From Rehmannia glutinosa (taxonomy: Eukaryota; Streptophyta; Magnoliopsida; Lamiales; Orobanchaceae): a DNA stretch of 64,000 nt. The stretch spans positions 9,032,441 to 9,096,440 of the forward strand of contig CM071925.1 of NCBI GenBank assembly GCA_016081115.2, read 5' to 3'. A model generated the notes under the pieces. It was not told the DNA's origin. It saw nothing but the letters and a program-made list of their open reading frames with translations, and did not search any database. Below are positions 58,370-64,000 of this stretch, in pieces. Position 1 is the first letter of the stretch, and the number at the start of each line of letters is the position of its first letter. The position numbers and the translations under genes are program-made.

Positions 58370-59688
58370 TTGGCCAAATCCAAGCATCAAAACCCCAAAC
58401 CTAGCAGACAAGCCAAACAACCCCATGTAATATAATAATTCATACCCTTGTGTTTCACTATTAAAAGTCATGTCACTTTTTTGTTGAGGATTTTTTTGGT
58501 TTTGATGATCTTTAAGTTGTGAACAGAGTAAAAAGCATGGTGGAAAGCAAAATGATGTAACTGAATGGCGGGCTCAGCTCGATGCTTTAGGTTTTAAAAT
58601 AATTCAAGTTACTGTTGATGGAAATTGTTTCTTGAGGTGCGTTTGGGTTGAATTTCATGTGTTTGCGTCACTAGAAGATGATTGTATGCTTATATGGTTG
58701 TAAGCTTTGAATTTTGATAGAATTAGTGTTACGTTTTGTTTATTTTTATTTTATTTTATGGCAGGGCATTGGGTGATCAATTGGAAGGCGATGAGGATGA
58801 GCATGAGAAGTACCAGAGTATGGTCGTTCAATTTATTAAGGTGAACTTATCTAGGATGGATATTTGTTGTTTTAGAACAAATTTTACAAGAGTTCTCGAT
58901 ATTGGATAGGTTTCTATAATGTAATTTCTGTTACCATTGGGTTGTTTCTAGGGCTTCGGATCGTTGGTATCTTGTACTTTAGTTGATATTATATCAATGA
59001 TGTTGTTTCTTATATGAGATGTTATGGGATATCTATGTTTGTGATGATTAAATATCAAGTTAGCGAGTCGAGATTGTTCTTCTTCTAGCTTCCCATTGTG
59101 GAATTGATTGAGATTCTTTTTTTGTATCTAGGGCTTCATGTTGCAAACATAAAGAGAAGCGGAAATCATGGGAATGGTTGTTGTGATCCAGATTAAGAGC
59201 CAGCTACATTTTTCTTCGAATGTGTTGTGATCCATCGAATGGTTGTTGTTGTAAAGTTTCTTTTCTATTTATCTTAATGCCATTGCAGGCTTTACAGCAA
59301 GTGAGTGGTGATGTTGATGCTGCAGTAGAAATCCTTGTAGCTGAACAAGGATCTTTAGATCAGATAGTTGTTGGAGATGAAATTTCTCATTCACTAAAAA
59401 CTTTATATGGTAATGGCTAGCTAATGTGTCTTTCCATTATTGGCTGAATGATTCTATCTTTAATTATGCTTCTATGCTCCCTGAATATTTTAGCTTTTCG
59501 AAAGACTTATCATTCTTGTTTATTTACATTGAGACTTTTTTGGTATAACACAAAATATTAACAAGTAATGAATTTGTAATGCGTTAATTTTCATTAAAAG
59601 AGATAAGGGTGTAACATTCAACTATTATACGTATACATAACAAGTGTATGTATATAATAATATAAATATTCTTTTAATATATCATTGC

Positions 59689-59725
<37 letters not shown>

Positions 59726-60870
59726 CGTTTGTGTGTGCGCGCACGTTGTACATGGGTGATGAGATTGTATAAATGTATATATATATATATGTAACTAGAG
59801 TTTACTTGCTTGTATGTCTGGTCCACTGCCTTAAATTTAGTCCAAGCATATACATAGGTAAGTTAAATACCTTTTACACAAAAAACACACACGCACAACG
59901 AAGATAAAAGAAAGGAATAAAGTTGTAAATATTGTATATCTATTTGGGCAGTTAGGATATAGCTTCTTTTGGTTTTATTAGATACTGTTATCTGCACATA
60001 TAATTGCTTCAGTACTCTGCTAATTATCGGATCATTTTCGTGTTTAACCTCAATTGATGAAAATGAAGTGTGTGACCACATTGAGCGCACTTCCTGAACT
60101 ATTAAAAGACGTCGTGTGAAAATGTTGTATCGAAATCTTTGCAGAAAATGGTGGTGTTATAAATGAAAAAACTACAAATATTGAAGAAATAAAGATACTG
60201 CACTTTTCAGATTGTTATTCTAAGTTTCAGCGAGCTATTGGTTTCTTGTTCTCATCGAGTTGAATGGCAATGTCATCAGTATATACATTTAATTCGTTTT
60301 CCTTCTCTATTTTGTCTAAATGTTATCTATAAGATGTTATCCAGGTATGTGTGATTTGTTGGATGTTTTTGTCCAATAACACTCCGGTCATAGTAATATT
60401 GACATCACTGAAATGGAACTAGAAGTTATTTAACTTTGAAAACTTTTTTTATCAATTCCAGTTTTATGGGGTCAATACTAAGCATCATAATGTGTGTTGA
60501 GTTTTCCTCGTATCATACTCTGCTTCTATCCTCATGGAGCTTTTGTGGTCATTCTACTCTTCTTGTTGGGCAACACATCTACTTGACTTCATGTGATTAT
60601 AATATTTGAGGTTTTTTCAGGTGCACCTCAAGATGAGAATTCTGAGCAGCGTATGTTAAAAGTTGACGAGACATGTGAACTTGATTTATCTGGAAAAGAT
60701 GCGGAAATAAATGACAACAAGAACAACCCTCGACCTGATGAAAATGTTATATCCTGAAATCAAATTCTGAAGTATTTTCACCCTTATCGTTTGTTAGTTG
60801 ATTGGTGCAGATGTGGTGCAGTTGCCGGGAAATCTTCTCCCAGATTTTCAGTGTATGATTCGTAATTAAT
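58370..60870 (+). pseudogene. Inverted OTU/SEC-C pseudogene copy
   Basis: The start codon is TTG (58370-58372) where the left copy has ATG, and exon 1 has small indels. Exon 2 (58529-58636; codon for RAQLDALG region, DGNCFL in place of DGNCFF), exon 3 (58765-58840), exon 8 (59289-59409) and exon 9 (60621-60745) keep their exact lengths. Exons 4-7, with the substrate-binding part and catalytic His, are deleted at about 59173. Exon 10 has lost the CPCGSKKKYKSCC part at about 60814 and resumes at CGAVAGK. Exon 8 here has no stop (GSLDQIVVGDEIS). The exon 9 donor changed from AAG to AAT before GT. The copy cannot encode an active OTU enzyme. Confidence 0.9.
59690..59790. repeat. (TA)n and (GT)n microsatellites, right copy
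   Basis: ATATATATATATGTGTGTGT runs into GTGTGCGTTTGTGTGTGCGC, followed by another TA run at 59777-59791. It is the mirror of 42307-42400 with longer arrays. Confidence 0.8.
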
Positions 60871-61378
60871 GCCATTTTTGATAACACATTTATGAATCTG
60901 AAAATTATTTATTCTGTTATTAATTGGAACTCCACTTGACTGCTGAAACTAGACATTTCCTGCTATAGGTTGTATCTTTCTTGGTTGTGTCAACTCAACA
61001 CTTCTACACATTAAATTTCTTAGGATCCAAAAATGATCCTCATGGTTGTCGTTTGTAGATTTGGGGGCTTTACATACCTTTCTAACCTTAGAATTTTGGA
61101 TAACCTTCTGATCTTGCTCCTTATCCCATTTCTTTTAGGGAATAGTACGTAAAAATGCAGCCCCAGGAAAAAGAACCATGCATAATTTAAGTTTAATATA
61201 TATAGTGATGGTTGCTGAAACAGAATCATTAGTAAAGAGGAAAGTACACTTTTATTTTTACATGCATATGTACATACACCAGATTTTTCAAGAAGTTTGT
61301 TGTTTTCATGTAGTGCAGCCGGACCGGTTGATCTTGTTACTTAGTTATCAAAGCTAGTCCTCAAATAAGTTAGCTAAT

Positions 61379-61894
61379 ATGTGTGCAGTGTGTGTAAATA
61401 TGTATGCAATGTGTGTAAATATATTTACGATGAGTGTGTGTAGTGTGTGTGTAAATATATGTGCAGTGTGTGTAAATATATTTAAATATGTGCAATGTGT
61501 AAGTGTGTTTAAATATGTGCACTGTGTGTGCAGTGTATTTAAATATGTGCAGTGTGTGTGCGGTGTAAGTGTATTTAAATATGTGCAGTGTGTGTGCACT
61601 GTAAGTGTGTTTAAATATGTGCAGTGTGTGTGTGTAAGTGTGTTTAAATATGTGCATTGTGTGCAGTGTGTGTGAATATTCAAGTGAGCATAAATGGGAA
61701 AAAAAAGAATAGATTTCAAATGATAGGTTTTGGGAGGGATTTTAATTTTTTTGAAAATGAATTAAAACTTAAAGATGGATTTGAAATTCGTTGATTTGAA
61801 TTTATATGCCAATCAAATTTAGCTAAGGATTTCAAATTCCTCATCCCAAATTCATTCCCAAATTCCCTCATCCAAATACACCATAAGATATGTT
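61379..61894. mobile_element. Partial MITE with GTGTGCAGTGTGTG minisatellite, right copy
   Basis: This is the mirror of 39227-39700. One terminus (ATCCAAATACACCATAAG at 61870-61890) and the minisatellite remain. The other terminus is lost in the deletion that joins 61370 to the equivalent of 40620. Confidence 0.8.
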
Positions 61895-62036
61895 TTAATA
61901 TATTTGTTGGGTATGCTATAGCTTGCATGCATTTAATGCTACAATAACATATGTAAAAAAACACAAATGTTTCCTCTATTTCATTATATTGGTCTGATGA
62001 TTTTTAAATGTTCAATATTCAATATAACAATCATGT

Positions 62037-62187
62037 TTGAGTCTAACTATATATAACTTTAGGATAATGACTGATTTTCTGTCCAATTTTTCATCACAGC
62101 CAATGGCTGAAACAGTTTGTTCTTCAACTATTACAACTGCAGTTGAGGATAAATTGCTTTGGATGGAGATACTTTATTACAACTATC
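62037..62187 (+). other. Mirror of the AMAET-type ORF
   Basis: It reads PMAETVCSSTITTAVEDKLL, WMEILYYNY after the same TTTTTCATCACAG, and then diverges at 62188 into Athila gag sequence. It marks the outer edge of IR2. Function unknown. Confidence 0.4.
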
Positions 62188-62350
62188 CATCCATCAGACG
62201 AATGAAGTTGCTCTGTTTTCTCGGATTAAGTTCAGTATCGCTTGGGAATTTGCCCTTTTGATATTGGCCTCCCACTGCATTAGCGATTTGGGCTGCTTGT
62301 ATCTCCAAAGATTTCAGTCTCGTATTCAACAAAAACGATGTTAGAAATGA
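62188..62350 (-). pseudogene. Athila-type gag fragment
   Basis: The minus strand reads LEIQAAQIANAVGGQYQKGK and FPSDTELNPREQ, the QLA.A...RP.G.LPSDTE.NP phrase of Athila/Tat gag proteins. Only about 50 codons remain. It lies less than 150 bases from the primer site, so the leader and gag start have been deleted in between. Confidence 0.7.
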
Positions 62351-62461
62351 AGAATAAAACAAAATAAAAAATTCGAAAAAAAGGAAAAAATATGTACAAA
62401 AAAAGATGTTTCAATTAATATTGGACTACTTATTACTGTATCTAAGCAGAATATAATCAAT

Positions 62462-62478
62462 CCCTGACAACGGCGCCA
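62462..62478 (-). promoter_or_regulatory. Primer binding site of an Athila-like element
   Basis: The minus strand reads TGGCGCCGTTGTCAGGG, the familiar TTTTGGCGCCGTTG(C/T)C(G/A)GGG of Athila-group gypsy elements, five bases from the LTR end. Confidence 0.85.
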
Positions 62479-62483
62479 AAACT

Positions 62484-64000
62484 TGTTTCGCCAAAAATTT
62501 TGGTTCATATAACTGCAAGTGTGCAGTGTAGTTTATAGAATAATGGCAAGCAAGGTCGTATTCCTCAAGGATTGATATTCGAAACGCTTCGGCTATAATA
62601 ACATCATATTCCAATTTTATTGAAGCGACCAAATATTGAGTAATTTTAACTAAAAAAATCGAAAACAAAAGAAATAAATTTGCGAACCTCACAAGTATTT
62701 TCACCATCTGTAGGAGCAACCTTAGGCACATAATCTCAACATGTTTCTTCAATATTAAATGCAAATAAAGTTTTAAAAACTAATTCATGCAATTCTATGG
62801 GTTCAATTCCGAAAATAGTTTATTCCCACTCCCGGGTGGCACATAAACAATATATTAATAATAATTGAGGTCTCGCGATCCATCACAATTATTATTCACT
62901 CCGAAAAGATCTTTGAATTGAAGTACTCCCCACAAATAGAAGTAGTCTCCCGATACATTACTCTATTTATGTTTGAATTCAATTTTCGTCTTACTAGAAC
63001 TCACCTCCCGGATTATGGACTAGAAGTATGACATGTAAATTATTGATCAGATAAAAAGCAATTAAGAATAAGCACTCGAATTCATAAAATAGAAAGCATG
63101 AATTAATTAAGAAAATAAATAATCATATTTAACATGAATCCACAGTTTCGATTATACCCCTAAGATCCAAAAGATATGCCAAACATTGATTATAAACTCA
63201 TAGACAAATTCTAATCAACATTAAGACATCGTTTAAGCACAGACAAGAGATCTTAGACATAGAAAGAAAACTTCTTCTTGTCAGGATGGATTCTCCTTCC
63301 AAGCCCTTGAAGCTCTTGTGCTCCCCTAGATGCGAAAGCCTTGTGGTGTTCTTTGTGACCTAGCCTTCTTTGCTCAGAAAATCTTCGATTCTTGTGTTCC
63401 TATGTTATTTGATGTGTTGTAATGTGTAATGATGGATGAATTTTCGTGCAAGCCTTGGGTCCCTTTTATAGATGCTTGTAGAGATCACTTGAAGAGTTTG
63501 AGTAGGAAAAGAAGACCAATTCAGCCCCAGTTACGTCGCACGACCATGTCAACCCACGCGGTCGGGTTGTTCGATCGGAATTTGATCCCGGGGTCTCCAT
63601 AAAAGTTGTAGCCCTTTCTCTTAGCTTTCCATATCCAGTTGAATCACCTCAATATCAATTTTGTAGGGAAGTTATGGCCAAAATACTAAACCCTGCCAGT
63701 GCTGGAAACTGTTAGCGCGTTTTGACGTTTTTAATGGAAATTCCTTTTTGTTTGACCGTCCATGCTTCTTTCCTTCATATCTTTGCTCGTACCTTAGCTC
63801 TTGACCTATACTTTGGAACGTGATATCTCTTTTTATCCAATTTAGCTCCATTTCCTGTAAAATTTACAAGAGTACGTGGTATCACGCCCAACAAAGGAAA
63901 CCAAGTAAAACACACTAAATATACATGCAAACATATCAATTATATATCATTTTAAGCCCCTAAATGCACGTATATTTTACACGTATTAGGCCTCACGGTA
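62484..64000 (-). repeat. Athila-like 5' LTR, running past the window end
   Basis: In minus orientation the LTR ends CGAAACA at 62484 next to the primer site. It has a TATAAAA box at 63464-63470. No coding content; a frame at 62426-62764 spans the LTR/primer junction and is not a gene. At least 1.5 kb are in the window, in line with the long LTRs of this group. The outer end was not reached. Confidence 0.7.
63464..63470 (-). promoter_or_regulatory. TATA box of the Athila-like LTR
   Basis: Plus-strand TTTTATA within GGGTCCCTTTTATAGATGC reads TATAAAAGGG on the minus strand, a good plant TATA context in the U3 part of the LTR. Confidence 0.55.

Larger units (their letters stand above)
54913..62187. 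repeat. Inverted repeat IR2, right arm (about 7.3 kb)
   Basis: This is the reverse-orientation partner of 38928-48993. It starts inside the half-LINE (GAGTATCATCTTGATGGCC) and ends in the AMAET-type ORF at TACAACTATCCATCC. Internal losses against the left arm are 42905-44690 (OTU exons 4-7), the SEC-C part of exon 10, and 39700-40620. Confidence 0.9.

Noticed and set aside
62426..62764. 112-codon minus-strand frame
   Set aside because: It spans the LTR end and primer binding site of an Athila-like element.

Overview
The window is nuclear DNA of a flowering plant, probably a eudicot. It is AT-rich and is almost entirely made of nested, broken transposable elements. It holds Ty3/gypsy elements of the Tekay, Tat and Athila kinds, a SIRE-like Ty1/copia element, plant L1-type LINEs with zf-RVT and RNase H, MULE transposase pieces, a CACTA MITE and Tourist-like MITEs. 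Only two host genes are recognisable: an OTU/SEC-C deubiquitinase gene with its introns, and an intronless copy of the ribosome-assembly factor PNO1. No tRNA, rRNA or CRISPR was seen. Nothing here is bacterial. All reading was by eye, so element edges without a visible terminal or target-site signal are approximate.

Layout. 1-480: piece of a diverged copia LTR. 481-7903: a fold-back made of two inverted, truncated copies of one Tekay chromovirus. The left LTR has been invaded by a cassette (about 1305-3420) holding a DNA-transposon-like repeat and a PNO1 copy broken by one missing C. 7904-14438: a minus-strand Tat element (gag, PR, RT, RNase H, second RNase H, IN, one LTR), degenerate. 14439-16390: non-coding Athila/Tat-type remnants. 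16391-30909: a minus-strand SIRE-like copia with a full right LTR and a truncated left LTR. It was invaded by a 6.2 kb LINE (17269-23507, target duplication visible) and a 325-bp CACTA MITE. 30910-34885: a decayed plus-strand chromovirus.

34701-62187 is dominated by two inverted duplications. IR1 is 34701-37073 against 51487-54786 (gypsy LTR end, MULE transposase piece, repeat with an exon-like ORF). IR2 is 38928-48993 against 54913-62187 (MITE, the whole OTU gene region, and an ORF1-only LINE). The two pairs are interleaved (A1 A2 ... A1' A2'), not nested, so one palindromic event cannot explain them. The left OTU gene keeps every exon in frame but has a TAA in exon 8. The right OTU copy has a good exon 8 but lost its ATG, exons 4-7 and the SEC-C motif. 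62188-64000 is the gag start, primer binding site and LTR of an Athila-like element.

The most notable system is the long inverted duplication of a deubiquitinase gene with reciprocal decay of the two copies. This is the kind of arrangement that can make long hairpin or convergent RNA and gene-derived small RNAs. That consequence is inferred; the duplication itself is directly visible.
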